Part shown: positions 54,818 to 64,000 of the stretch, piece by piece
Numbering within the stretch: the stretch's first letter is position 1
How the letters are laid out: each line of letters starts with the position of its first letter
Assembly: GCA_001632435.1 (NCBI GenBank)
Contig: KV423922.1
Coordinates: 256,983 to 320,982, forward strand
Direction: 5' to 3'
DNA: 64,000 nucleotides
Source of the DNA: Calocera cornea HHB12733
Taxonomy: Eukaryota > Basidiomycota > Dacrymycetes > Dacrymycetales > Dacrymycetaceae
Notes under the pieces: model-generated
Seen by the model: the letters and a program-made list of their open reading frames with translations, nothing else
Database searches by the model: none
Told to the model about the DNA's origin: nothing
Made by a program: the position numbers and the translations under genes

Positions 54818-55923
54818 CTACTGCCTGTCGTACTTCTCTGGCTCGTACTTCCTCTCCAGCTTGAGCCCCTCGGTCTTCCATCCCTGGATACCCTTCTTGC
54901 TCGGCCAAAGCCTATCTTCAGCACCCTTCCACTCCCTCCAGTACACATAGTCGTGCGCAAGGACGACCATAATGTTGTCCTCGGCTTCGACACGCCGCGT
55001 GCGGCACACCGTGTCCCACGCCCGGGACATGTCCGAGTGCATACAGCAGGGTGGCGGGAGCGCCGGGTGCTGCCGCGGGTTCTCCTCGCTCCCCCGCACG
55101 GGGAATGTTGCCAGTCGGAAGTGGTGCGTGGCGGGAGAGATCAGGACTGGATGGTGGCACGTATCGCCCGAGAGCAGCACGTAGGTCGCGTTGGGAGACG
55201 GTGTTGTGCGGATCAACGCGGAGAGATGACCGGCGGTGTGGCCTGCAGAGTCGACCAGCCAGATACTGCCATCGCCGAAGTAGTCGTATCCATGGCCGAA
55301 GGAAGCCACTTTGCTACTTTTGACCTTGGACCAGTCGACGACGAGGGTCTGACGACCGGCCGTCTGCCTACCAAGGTCGGCGTCGAACGTGTCGATACCA
55401 CCGACAACCTCAGCCTTGGGGAATGGAGCTAGGAGTACATGAATATACGTAGTGTGGGACTGCGTCAGAAGACATACAGATGTTACCGGTGTGATCCCAG
55501 TGACGATGGCTAGTGGCAGCAACGTCAGAATCGGTTTCTCGCATTGCGAAAGCTAGCGCACCTGATGACCACCGCCGACACCTCCTCTGGATTCTCCCCA
55601 CCCTCCTTGAGGATCTCCCCGACGTCCCCAAGCATGACCGGCGGGCCGGCCAAGATGTATCCTTTGAGGTCGTCCGCGAACCCGGTCTGCCAGTCGGCCC
55701 TGATGCCCAGGTCGAAGAAAAGCGTCTTCCCGCTCGGATGGTGTTTGATGAAGAACGAGAATGTCGGCGCATCGTACCCGGCCGTCTTGGAGGTTGCGGG
55801 CGTGATTATGTTGAACTCGGGGATTTCGAGAATCGCGTTCACCAGAGGAGTGACTTCGCAGTAGGACTCCCCTTCTGGGATGGGATAGAAGGGGATCGCG
55901 GCGATCTCGGGGTCAACGGACAT
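54818..55923 (-). CDS. Metallo-beta-lactamase-fold hydrolase (lactonase-like)
   Basis: The exons are 55562-55923, 55487-55509 (23 nt) and 54818-55428, giving 331 aa. The metal-binding motif SHRHWDHTG (His122, His124, Asp126, His127) is encoded almost entirely by the 23-nt exon, so correct splicing is essential. Further fold marks are FFDLGIRADW early on, DSAGHTAGHLS (third His) and LLSGDTCHH (bridging Asp). AHDYVYW near the end may give the last His. The pattern resembles fungal members near N-acyl homoserine lactonases and related lactone or ester hydrolases. The actual substrate is unknown. There is no signal peptide. It lies next to P450 relatives and could belong with them, but I see no further evidence for that. 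Confidence 0.88.
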
Positions 55924-56278
55924 GTTCGTGGGCTAGGTGTTGGTGGTTGAAAGCAAGCAAGAGACGATGGCCAGGTCGCTGGCGGTCGCACGATCTTGGA
56001 CCATCGTTGGAGGTGGGCTCGAATGTAGCGACAGCGGATGGTTGTCGGAGGTGGAGGCCGGTGTCGTGGGACCGTCCTGACGCCTTCGCACTTGCCTAAA
56101 GGGCCCAAGCGCCTGAAATAGCTGCTTCCCCGCATTTATTCGAGTCAATCGTGCATTGGATAGTCTCTATGCGATGAATTGCTCGATTGTGGTAGTTTAC
56201 AGTGACGTATGTACATGATGGCTTGTTCTGTGGTACGGTCACTCGGCCCTATCAGAGAACCCCAAGGCCGGCGGCCAT
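55924..56278. other. Intergenic, upstream of the MBL-fold gene
   Basis: This is promoter of the MBL-fold gene and 3' UTR of the BEM46 gene. I see no other feature. Confidence 0.5.
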
Positions 56279-57306
56279 CTAGGAGCAGCAACCGCGTGTG
56301 ATCTCGTCATCTCCCGACCACTTTGATACGAACTTCTGAACAGCGCTCCAGTATGTCCCCTCCAGGAAAGTGCTGTTATGATCGCCGTACGCGCTCGTCC
56401 ACCACGTCTTCCTCTCTTCGCCATCTCTGCATGCGATCTCATACAGCCGCCTCATATGCGCCGGCGGGACGAGCTCATCCTTCAGCCCACTGAGGAACAG
56501 CATCGGTATGCTGGTCGGTATCAGCGGCAGCTTGCTCTCGCAGTCCCACACCTCCGAGTTGAGCATGTTCATGAACCCCGACACGCGCGTGTAGTACTGG
56601 CTGATGACCTTGCGCAGAGAGAGGAACGTATTGGCACAAATGAGCGCATCGATCTCCCCTGGGTGTCGCGCAGCAAGGTCGATCGCGACCGCCCCGCCGA
56701 AGGACTCGCCGTAGACGAAGAGCTTGGTATGGCCGAGGACTGGGTGCGACTTGATGTACTGGAAGGCGGTCTCGGCGTCGATCTGGATCCCGGCTTCGGA
56801 CGGCCGGCCTTGGGAGGAGCCGTACCCGCGGTACTCGAGCAGGAAGACATTGCACGACATCTTCTTGTAGAAGCTGTAGGCGAAAGGCAGGCGGTCGCCG
56901 ATGTTGCCGCTGTTGCCATGCAAGAACAGGACGGTTGGTCTTTGGCGGGGATCCTGCATCGACTGTGAGCGGTCGTCGCAAATGGTGGCCTGGGAAGGGC
57001 TCACGATGTACTCCGGACCACGCTCCCCCGGGAATCGCTCAATTTTCCGCGCTTGCTGGACGATCGAGTACGCTGTAAGCTGGACATTGTCGCACGTCAC
57101 AAGCTCCACCAGCTCGTACGGAAGCCGGTACTGGTCGGGCGTGACGACCTCTGCGCTGCTTGTCAGCGCTCCCGCATCTCGGGCCAGCAAGCTGCGAGGG
57201 ACTCACTCGTCCGTCTTTGGCACATCACACCGCCCGGGTAGGTGAGTGTCCGCGCGGGGCCGTTCATCATGACGGACGCGACGATATCGTATAGGATAGT
57301 AGACAT
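56279..57306 (-). CDS. bem46: BEM46/ABHD13-family alpha/beta hydrolase
   Basis: The exons are 57207-57306 and 56279-57150, giving 323 aa. The fold marks are LFLHGNSGNIGDRLPFAYSF (HG oxyanion region), LLEYRGYGSSQGRPSE, the nucleophile elbow YGESFGG, and the acid and base in SGLKDELVPP and YGDHNSTF. The YRGYG-S-G and HGN-GN-G motifs separate the BEM46/ABHD13 group from other hydrolases. Fungal members are membrane-associated and have roles in polarity and in lipid or tryptophan-derived signalling. The catalytic substrate is unsettled. The first exon is 100 nt and starts MSTILYDIVASVMMNG, a possible membrane anchor. The 56-nt intron joins in frame only with the acceptor GCGCAG. Confidence 0.9.
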
Positions 57307-58462
57307 TCTACGTTCAGTCTAGAGTTGATTCGATTTTGTGTAGGAGCGGGTTTGCGGTTTGTTGGAGAGTCGAGAGCAGTCCCAGGCAAACATACATATA
57401 TATGTAGCATCCAAAACACGTGCTGATACTACGGGACTTGGTACCCAGACATCGCTTGTTGGCTGCGCAGCAGCATCGGTGGCTGACGAGCGCTTCGTGC
57501 GTGGCTGCGGTGACCTGCTGCCCGAGTTGGTAGGCTGCGTGATGGTGGCAGAGAAGGCGGCCCAGCGAGGGGAATAAGAAAGCAGTCGAGCCATAGCCGA
57601 CGTGCCCGCCGGGTTGCTCGGCACGGTCCGCAGCGGGCCACCGTACCTGCGCATACGAACGACGCAGCACTGTTGGGTTGAAGGGAGATGCGGAATGAGA
57701 TCGGAAGTCTGGTTGGAGCTTGCAAACCCCACCAGTCGGCAGTGCTAGCCTGAAGTCTCCTAGATAGCCCGCACGTCTTGTTGGATACAATCCCGCGGTT
57801 CTATACGAACAGTGGATGATCTCAGAGAGTACCGCAATGTCGGTTGCTTGCAGAATCGAGGTGCAGTGATGTCGGGTGCGGGCAGCAGAACACCCGGGAA
57901 GGCTTGACAACGCCGGCCAGGGATTGGCCTCGCTAAGTCCGTAGATACGCAAGCGCAGCAGCAGCAGCAGCAACAGGCATGCTATAGCACCAGTGTTTCC
58001 CAGTGAGCTCTAGAGTAATATTTCGCTTATAGCCAGTGGGCCTCCCGTAGCTGTCTGCGATATCGTACCCGCTCGTCAGCGATATCACCCGTTGACGGGC
58101 TGTCGATGATCTCATCAGCGACAACGCCTCGCATAGGTGTAGCCCATGCTGGCGAACTCGATACCGAAGCTCTCGAAGTACGGCACGACGCGTCGGTGGT
58201 CGACTGCCAAATGCCCCAAGTACCTACTGCGGCCGCGTTCGAGGCGCTCAGGAGTGGTTGTTTCGTCCCTGGTAGCGTGTCGTCGTGCGCGTCAGACGGG
58301 GAGATCCGGCCGGGTCGATCGGGGACGGTATAACCGGCACTGAACGCGGGGAAGGTCCTCCCTCTCCTCGACGTCGTCCGTCGCCCACCCTGCGCGATAC
58401 ACCCAGCACCTTCACGTATCTATACACTCTTTCAGTCGTTGCAGGGGTATCTGGCGCGAAAC
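57307..58462. other. Divergent spacer between BEM46 and IVD genes
   Basis: Both genes start outward. I see no credible gene; the minus-strand frame at 57314-57973 looks non-coding. A CAG run lies at 57955-57972. Confidence 0.5.
57955..57972. repeat. CAG trinucleotide run
   Basis: About six CAG units in the spacer. Simple sequence. Confidence 0.85.
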
Positions 58463-60212
58463 ATGGTCGCATTCGACCGAGTTCTCCGGCCCGCCGTACA
58501 CGCTGCGCGTAGGACCGCCCCGCTCGCCTCCGCCTCCCGCGCGCGCGCCGTGTCCACGTACAGCGTGGACCTCGCCGGGCTCACAGACGAGCAGCTCGAA
58601 GTAGGCATCCTCTTGCCTAACCCGTGCCCCGATCTCTCATACTGTAAACATAGTTTCGCAATGCAGTCCACGCCTTTGCGGAGAAGGAGATCGCCCCGCT
58701 CGCAGGGGAGATCGACAGGACCAACACAGCGCCTAGGAATATATGGCGCAAGATGGGGGATATGGGATTACTAGGCATCACAGCGGGAGAAGAGTACGGT
58801 GGAAGTGCTGCGGGGTACATGATGCATGTGCTGGCTATGGAAGGTGCGTATCCTGTCCCATCGACCGCGCGGCCTCCCCGAGCTGACCCTCGGCCACCAC
58901 CTACGCAGAGCTATCCCGCGCCTCGGGCAGCGTCGCCCTCTCGTACGGCGCACATTCGAACCTCTGCGTGAACCAGATCAACCGGCATGGCACACCCGCG
59001 CAGAAGGAGAAGTACCTGCCGGACCTGATCAGCGGTGAGAAGGTCGGCGCGCTGGCGATGAGCGAGCCTGGGTCCGGCAGCGACGTAGTGAGCATGAAGC
59101 TCAAGGCGGTCAAGAAAGGGGATAGGTGGGTGCTGGATGGGAACAAGTTCTGGTGCGTGGCCCCTTTCATCGGTCTCGTCCGCCGTTGTGGCTGATCTGT
59201 AAGGGCAGGATCACGAACGGACCCATCGCAGAAACACTCGTTGTGTACGCCAAGACCTCCCCCGAGAGGGGCAGCAAGGGCATCACCACGTTCATCATCG
59301 AGAAGGGCTTCAAGGGCTTCTCGACGCATCAGAAGCTGGACAAGGTTGGGGTATGCACGATCGTCCATAATCGTGCCGTTTCTTGCGCTAAGACACTGTC
59401 ATAGATGAGGGGCAGCGACACGTGCGAGCTGGTGTTCGAGAACTGCGAGGTTCCAGAAGGTGTGCCCCATTATCATCAACGGATGGACTGCGTTGATGCT
59501 GGGTTGCAGAGAACGTCCTTGGTCAGATAGATCGAGGTGCCGCCGTGCTCATGAGCGGTCTTGACCTCGAGCGGCTTGTCTTGTCCGGTGGTCCATTAGG
59601 GTAGGCTCCTGTCGCATCGAGCCCATGCTCTCTCCTGAATGACTTCTCAGGATTATGCAAGCCGCGTTCGACGTAGCCATCGACGTTCGTCCTCTGACCT
59701 CCCCACTGTTCCCCACTAATCACCCAGGCAGTACGTACACGAGCGCAAGCAGTTCGGCCAGCCGATCGGCACCTTCCAGCTCATGCAAGGCAAGATCGCG
59801 GACATGTACACCAAGCTGTCCGCCGCGCGCTCCTACGTGTACGCAGTCGCGCGCGCGTGCGACGCGGGGAAGATCAGCAGGCGCGACTGTGCGGGCGCGA
59901 TCCTGTACTCGAGCGACCGGGCTGTGGAGGTCGCGCTGGACGCTATGCAGAGTCTGGGCGGGAATGGGTACATTAACGGTGCGCCTTGAGCTCCATCGAC
60001 GGCTGCGCTGCCGATCTGATGCATGGTGCTGCAGACTACCCTACAGGCCGCTTCCTTAGGGACGCGCGGTTGTACTGCGTCGGCGCGGGGACGGTGCGTG
60101 CCCCCTTCCCAGTGATTGATGTGACGTGTAGTGACGTAAAGCGCCCTCCCCACAGCAAGAGATCAGGCGCATGCTCATCGGTCGCGAGTTCAACAACGAC
60201 TACGCCAAGTAA
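58463..60212 (+). CDS. IVD1: Isovaleryl-CoA dehydrogenase, mitochondrial
   Basis: There are ten exons: 58463-58600, 58654-58843, 58909-59152, 59209-59350, 59405-59459, 59510-59600, 59651-59684, 59732-59978, 60035-60093 and 60156-60212, giving 418 aa. The enzyme is the FAD-dependent third step of leucine breakdown, passing electrons to ETF. The presequence [17 protein letters not shown] is Arg-rich. Acyl-CoA dehydrogenase signatures are [18 protein letters not shown] and [11 protein letters not shown]. The catalytic Glu is in [16 protein letters not shown] (about Glu277), the position that marks IVD rather than medium- or short-chain enzymes. The tail is [17 protein letters not shown]. Length and order match human IVD. 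Two exons are below 56 nt. Confidence 0.95.
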
Positions 60213-61401
60213 TCTGCCACCATCGAACAACATTTGGCACCGTAAGACACGTTATAAGTTATTCCCAGCTATTGGCACAATACAGCTTTTGGTGCAGTTC
60301 CTTGGCTGTCGGAAGTGGCAAGGGTCCGTTCGGTCTATGTTCGGCCCGAAAACAGTCCAGGCTCTTTCCCCGCATTCCGTGCTGTTTCGCAGCCTCCTCT
60401 CTACTCGGGATTTCCGGGCTCTCGCGTTGAACAGCTCGGAAAACCAACGACGTAGTTCCGCAGCTACTACTACTGATGCATGCGCCTGGGGTGTGCCACG
60501 CTCGGCTCCAATGCCGCAGCACGGAGCGGCATCATTCCGGTGTGTGCCGGTCAATCAAGGGGCACGGACCTCCACGCCGCGCTGCCCGTGTGGGACCCTT
60601 GTAACGTGTGACACCTCGCGCCGGGCTCCACTCGCTCCAAAAGGCCTGCCCACCACCCACCGCGAATTGAGTACAGTACTCTAAGTACTGTCACTATCAA
60701 AGCCGACCCTGGGAAGCGGCCGGGGGGGCGGGCCATCCAGTGCTTCTAGATCTGCTCCGCGCATCGGGGCGTGATGCAAGGCGGCCCATATGCATGCGTC
60801 ATACATGACCGGCGCTGGCGTAAGGTGCTGATGCCACCGAGTAATGACAATCAACTTTCCCATGGGATGTGCCTGGAGGCAAGAAACTTGGGGATAGGGA
60901 ATGGAGGCTCGGTATAATAACGCCCGGGATGCCGTCCCTGACATCCATCCTCCAAGGCCCTCAAGGAAAACTTGTCCCACCGCCCCTGCCCTGCAACTCG
61001 GATCTTGAACCCCTCAGGCTGCCTCCTGTTTCCCCCGACTCAGCAGCTTTTACCGGCCCCGGACCCGACCCCGGCCAGACTCTGCTCCCCGCACCAGCTT
61101 GCCCCGAGTCGGCGCTCGGCCTCGTCCATAGAAGGAAACCGATCACCGGACCCTGACACCGCCTGCCCACCGCCGTACCTCCGAGCTCGTGCCCGCCTGC
61201 CAGCTCCAGCGCCCCTCCGACCCTCCGAGCCGCCGAGCCGCCGAGCCGCCGAGCCGCCGAGCCGCCGAAGCCGACCGTGTGCGAACGCCTGCCAATTACG
61301 CCAGCAGAAGCCAGGCCCCGGATCCATCCCCCGCCCAGGCAGAACCCGCGCCGACCCCACGCGGAGTGGATACATAAGCCCGAGGACAGCCCTCGCCCGC
61401 C
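60213..61401. other. Intergenic spacer upstream of the SDR gene
   Basis: I see no credible gene in these 1.19 kb. The right end has an 8-bp tandem repeat (61225-61264) and should be promoter and 5' UTR of the SDR gene. Confidence 0.5.
61225..61264. repeat. 8-bp tandem repeat CCGAGCCG x5
   Basis: Five perfect 8-bp units lie about 140 bp upstream of the SDR start codon, probably in the promoter or 5' UTR. Confidence 0.9.
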
Positions 61402-62626
61402 ATGCTCGCTCGCACCGCCGTCCGCGTCCACCGCCTGCCCCGCTCTGCGCTCCTCCCTAGAGCACACTCATCCCACCCAAGTGTGTACAGACCGTTCACC
61501 ATGTCGACCACTAGCAAGGCCCCCTCCCCCCCGCCCCCCGCGCACGCCCCAATCGACGAGGGCGCAACGTTTGCGTACCCCAAGGACCTCGACATCCCCG
61601 GCCATGAGACGAGGCACGACCAGGGCAGCAGGAAGACCCGCACGCTCAAGACCTTCTCGATGGAGGGAAAGGTGCGCGCCCATTTCCTCCCCCATCCCTG
61701 AGCAGCGGGACACGGGACAGAGTGCTGATTTAATGCACAGGTATGCGTCGTCACCGGCGCTGCGCGCGGGCTGGGGAACATGTTCGCCCGCACGTTCGTT
61801 GAGTCTGGGTGCTCCAAGCTCGTCATTATCGATCTGAGGCAGGAGGACGCGGACAAGGCCGCTGCGGAGCTCGTGGCTGACTTTGGTCCGTTTTATCCTC
61901 TTTTCCCCTGCTGCTAGCAGCGCTGACCCCGCCCGCAGAGAACCAAGGCGAGGTAGAGAAAGGCGAGATCGAGTGCCTCGGCCTGGGGTGCGACGTGTCC
62001 TCCGAACCGGCCGTGCAAGCCGCCTTCGCCCAGATCTCCGCCAAGTTCGGTGGCGTCCACGTGCTCGTGGCGAACGCGGGGATCGTGGCGAACTACCCGG
62101 CGCTCGAGTACCCCGCGGAGCGCATGAAGCAGCTGTTCGACATCAACGTGCACGGCGTGTTCTACTGCGCGCGCGAGGCCGCAAAGATCATGATCGAGAA
62201 GCAGATCCAGGGGAGCATCGTGCTGATCGCCTCGATGTCGGCTAACGTGCGCCTTGCTCTCCGTGCTCCTCCTCCTGCGCAGCAAACTAACATCGGCTGC
62301 AGATCGTCAACTACCCGCAACCGCAAATGCCGTACAACGCCTCCAAAGCCGCCGTGAAGCACATGGCCGCCTCGCTCGCCGTCGAATGGGCCCAGAAGGG
62401 CGTCCGTGTCAACGCCCTCTCCCCGGGGTACATGCTCACCGCGCTCACAAAGGCAGTCGTCGCCCCGCACGTGGGGATGCTCGAGAGCTGGGCGGAGAAG
62501 ACACCGATGGGCCGCGTGGGTGACCCCGAGGACCTCAAGGGCGCCATCGTCTACCTCGCGAGCGACGCGAGCAAGTTCACGACCGGCAGCGAGCTCGTCG
62601 TCGATGGTGGATACTCGATCATCTGA
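61402..62626 (+). CDS. Short-chain dehydrogenase/reductase
   Basis: The exons are 61402-61671, 61741-61885, 61939-62246 and 62303-62626, giving 348 aa. The Rossmann motif is TGAARGLG (about residues 95-102) and NAGIV supports it. The active site is IASMSAN with the Ser, then YNASK (Tyr252, Lys256). The C-terminus RVNALSPGYMLT and GSELVVDGGYSI is typical of classical SDRs near fungal sorbose, xylulose or mannitol reductases. The first 30 residues (MLARTAVRVHRLPRSALLPR) are Arg-rich without acids, so a mitochondrial presequence is likely; a second ATG (MSTTSKAPS) would give a cytosolic form. The cofactor is probably NADPH or NADH. The substrate is not readable. Confidence 0.9.
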
Positions 62627-63270
62627 GCGGCACCGCGCTGGGTGCTGCGGGTGCTGCGGGTGCAGTTGCCGGTGGACGGTGGACCTGGATCCCTTCTTCT
62701 ACTGGCGTGCACGCGACTCGGTTCCTCCGCAAGGTTACGAGCAAGCCTGCATCTTCTTCTTCCTCCAATTCCTTTCTCAGACGGGGGCACGGACTTCTTG
62801 GCACATAATAGGTGGTTGTTGTGATACTGCTGTTGTGGAGTAAACAAATGAATTAGTTGAAAGAAGTTGCAGTTAGGCGGGCGGGTTGACGTCACACGCT
62901 GGACGAGATGAAGGTACAGCCACAATGCTCACTAGAACTCCCGGCTCCGCCTGTCGTGAGGGAGTCAGTCGCTTTCATTCGGACGCCCATGCGCCTATCT
63001 CCTTTCAGACGTGGAACTGGTCAGGAACCAAGCACTGAACAATGGAAGAGTGGACGATTGCTCAAGCAGCTGAGATCCCCGTCACACGGGCCCGGCCAGC
63101 TCCAGTCCGACAGCGTCCCATTGTCACGGTTCCGCTGCAGGCATTCTGTTGCCCCTCGATTCGGGCCTCTTCGTTACCCTATCTTATCGTCAACGGACGA
63201 CCATGCGTCTAAGTCCCTTCCTGGGTAGTCAACAGGGAAACAATGTTTTCGGCATGCTCAGAGCCACTTC

Positions 63271-63280
63271 CGGAATACAG
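63271..63280 (+). promoter_or_regulatory. CGGAATACAG element upstream of P450 gene 3
   Basis: CGGAATACAG lies about 104 nt upstream of the ATG. It matches CCGAATACAG upstream of P450 gene 1 and TTCGGAATAC upstream of the relic. Confidence 0.45.
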
Positions 63281-63320
63281 GTCAGCTGGTGCAGAGCGTA
63301 CATTCTGCCCTGACGCCTCA

Positions 63321-63330
63321 GCATATATAA
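63321..63330 (+). promoter_or_regulatory. TATA box of P450 gene 3
   Basis: GCATATATAA lies about 55 nt upstream of the ATG at 63384. The word CTCAGC just before it also precedes the TATA box of P450 gene 1. Confidence 0.65.
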
Positions 63331-63383
63331 GCACCGCGGAAGACCTACAACATTAGGTATGGCCATAGGTGTACGCTGCTGCT

Positions 63384-64000
63384 ATGGACAACCTCTTCGT
63401 GCTGTCACTGCTTGCTATCCTGCTGCTCCTGCTGCGCATCATTCGATCTCGAGGTCAGCCTTCTCGACCGCTGCCGCCCGGCCCCAGGGGACTGCCCATT
63501 CTAGGCAACTTGCTGCAGGTGCCGTCCAGCCTTCTGTTCCTGAAGCTTGCAGAGTGGGCTAAGGAGTATGGTACGTGCGAATCGTCGCCGTCTTCACGAG
63601 GACTCGCTAACAGGAAGATTGGCAGGCCCGATCTATTCGTACAGCATGGCAGGCCAGCCGATCGTCGTGTTGAACGGTGTCAAGGAAGCGAGCGATATCC
63701 TGGACAGATGCTCCGCGCTCACGTCCGATCGGCCAAGACTGATCAAGCTGAACCAGTATCTGTGCCGCGGCCTCGACTTCGGCATCATGCCCCGGAACAA
63801 CACGTGCGTGCGGAGGTTGTGGCCATACTAAGTTGCCGATATTGACATACGCCAAGATGGAGAAAGCACCGGCGGGCTGCTCATGAGGGGTACGCGGCTG
63901 TGTGATATTGTTGAATCATCCCCGTCCATCTGACGCGGATGATCCACAGGTTGAACATTCGTGTCTCGAAAGATTACCGCCCTATTCAGGAAGAAGAAAC
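63384..64000 (+). CDS. Cytochrome P450 monooxygenase, 5' part (paralogue 3)
   Basis: The visible exons are 63384-63570, 63626-63803, 63857-63889 and 63950->64000; the rest lies beyond the right edge. The N-terminal anchor MDNLFVLSLLAILLLLLRII precedes RPLPPGPRGLPILGNLLQ. Then comes GPIYSYSMAGQPIVVLNGVKEASDIL and the third exon WRKHRRAAHEG. Exon boundaries and phases match P450 gene 1 one for one (1, 2, 2). The catalytic half is outside the window, so activity cannot be judged. The relic at 53240-54244 is closer to this gene (shared SMAGQPIVVL and IQEEET) than to P450 gene 1. Confidence 0.9.

Larger units (their letters stand above)
62627..63383. other. Intergenic spacer upstream of P450 gene 3
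   Basis: I see no gene. The right end carries the promoter elements of the P450 gene (63271-63280 and 63321-63330). Confidence 0.5.

Noticed and set aside
48396..64000. Secondary-metabolite gene cluster
   Set aside because: Only tailoring-type enzymes are visible and they are mixed with the housekeeping gene IVD. No backbone synthase, transporter or regulator is in the window.

Overview
This window is nuclear DNA of a filamentous basidiomycete, most likely an Agaricomycete. The sequence is GC-rich. Its genes are densely packed and cut by many introns of about 47-66 nt. The protein set is fungal: RPA1, TBCE, NFS1, a Ste23-type protease, SRP40, alpha-glucoside permeases and microsomal P450s. 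There is also a Mutator-like transposon with a MULE/SWIM transposase. No prokaryotic operons, rRNA, tRNA or CRISPR were found. About 105 introns could be placed by hand using frame continuity and family alignment. Exon lists below come from that reading, without transcripts.

Layout. 1-16.5 kb is mostly core housekeeping: a partial membrane protein, tubulin cofactor E, 3-hydroxyisobutyryl-CoA hydrolase, a cupin, CSN8, NECAP, a PLP aminotransferase with 11 exons, a CxxC/TPR-like gene, and RPA1. 16.8-22.3 kb holds an insulin-degrading-enzyme homologue, broken by a 110-bp assembly gap, and a ConA/LamG-like protein. 23.6-29.5 kb is a divergent pair of alpha-glucoside permeases around a 2.1-kb spacer, with an 18-bp minisatellite next to it. 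29.8-34.5 kb has two tandem CxxC/TPR-like paralogues split by a complete Mutator-like element. 35-47 kb returns to core genes: SRP40, NFS1, a beta-lactamase-like serine hydrolase, Drn1/CWF19L1, and a large disordered nuclear protein with a RAD51AP1-like C-terminal motif. 48-64 kb is the accessory part. It has three P450 paralogues (one intact, one relic, one running off the right edge) between a metallo-beta-lactamase-fold enzyme, a BEM46 hydrolase, isovaleryl-CoA dehydrogenase, a short-chain dehydrogenase and a disordered acidic protein.

How the genes relate. HIBCH and IVD act in valine and leucine breakdown in mitochondria but are 55 kb apart. NFS1 supplies sulfur for Fe-S clusters. RPA1, and possibly the RAD51AP1-like protein, belong to recombination and repair. 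The P450 region resembles an accessory oxidative-metabolism neighbourhood, but it has no backbone synthase, so it is not called a biosynthetic cluster. The strongest leads for something undescribed are the three-member CxxC/TPR-like family with a conserved intron, the RAD51AP1-type motif in a fungus, the apparently intact Mutator-like element, and the promoter element shared by the P450 paralogues.
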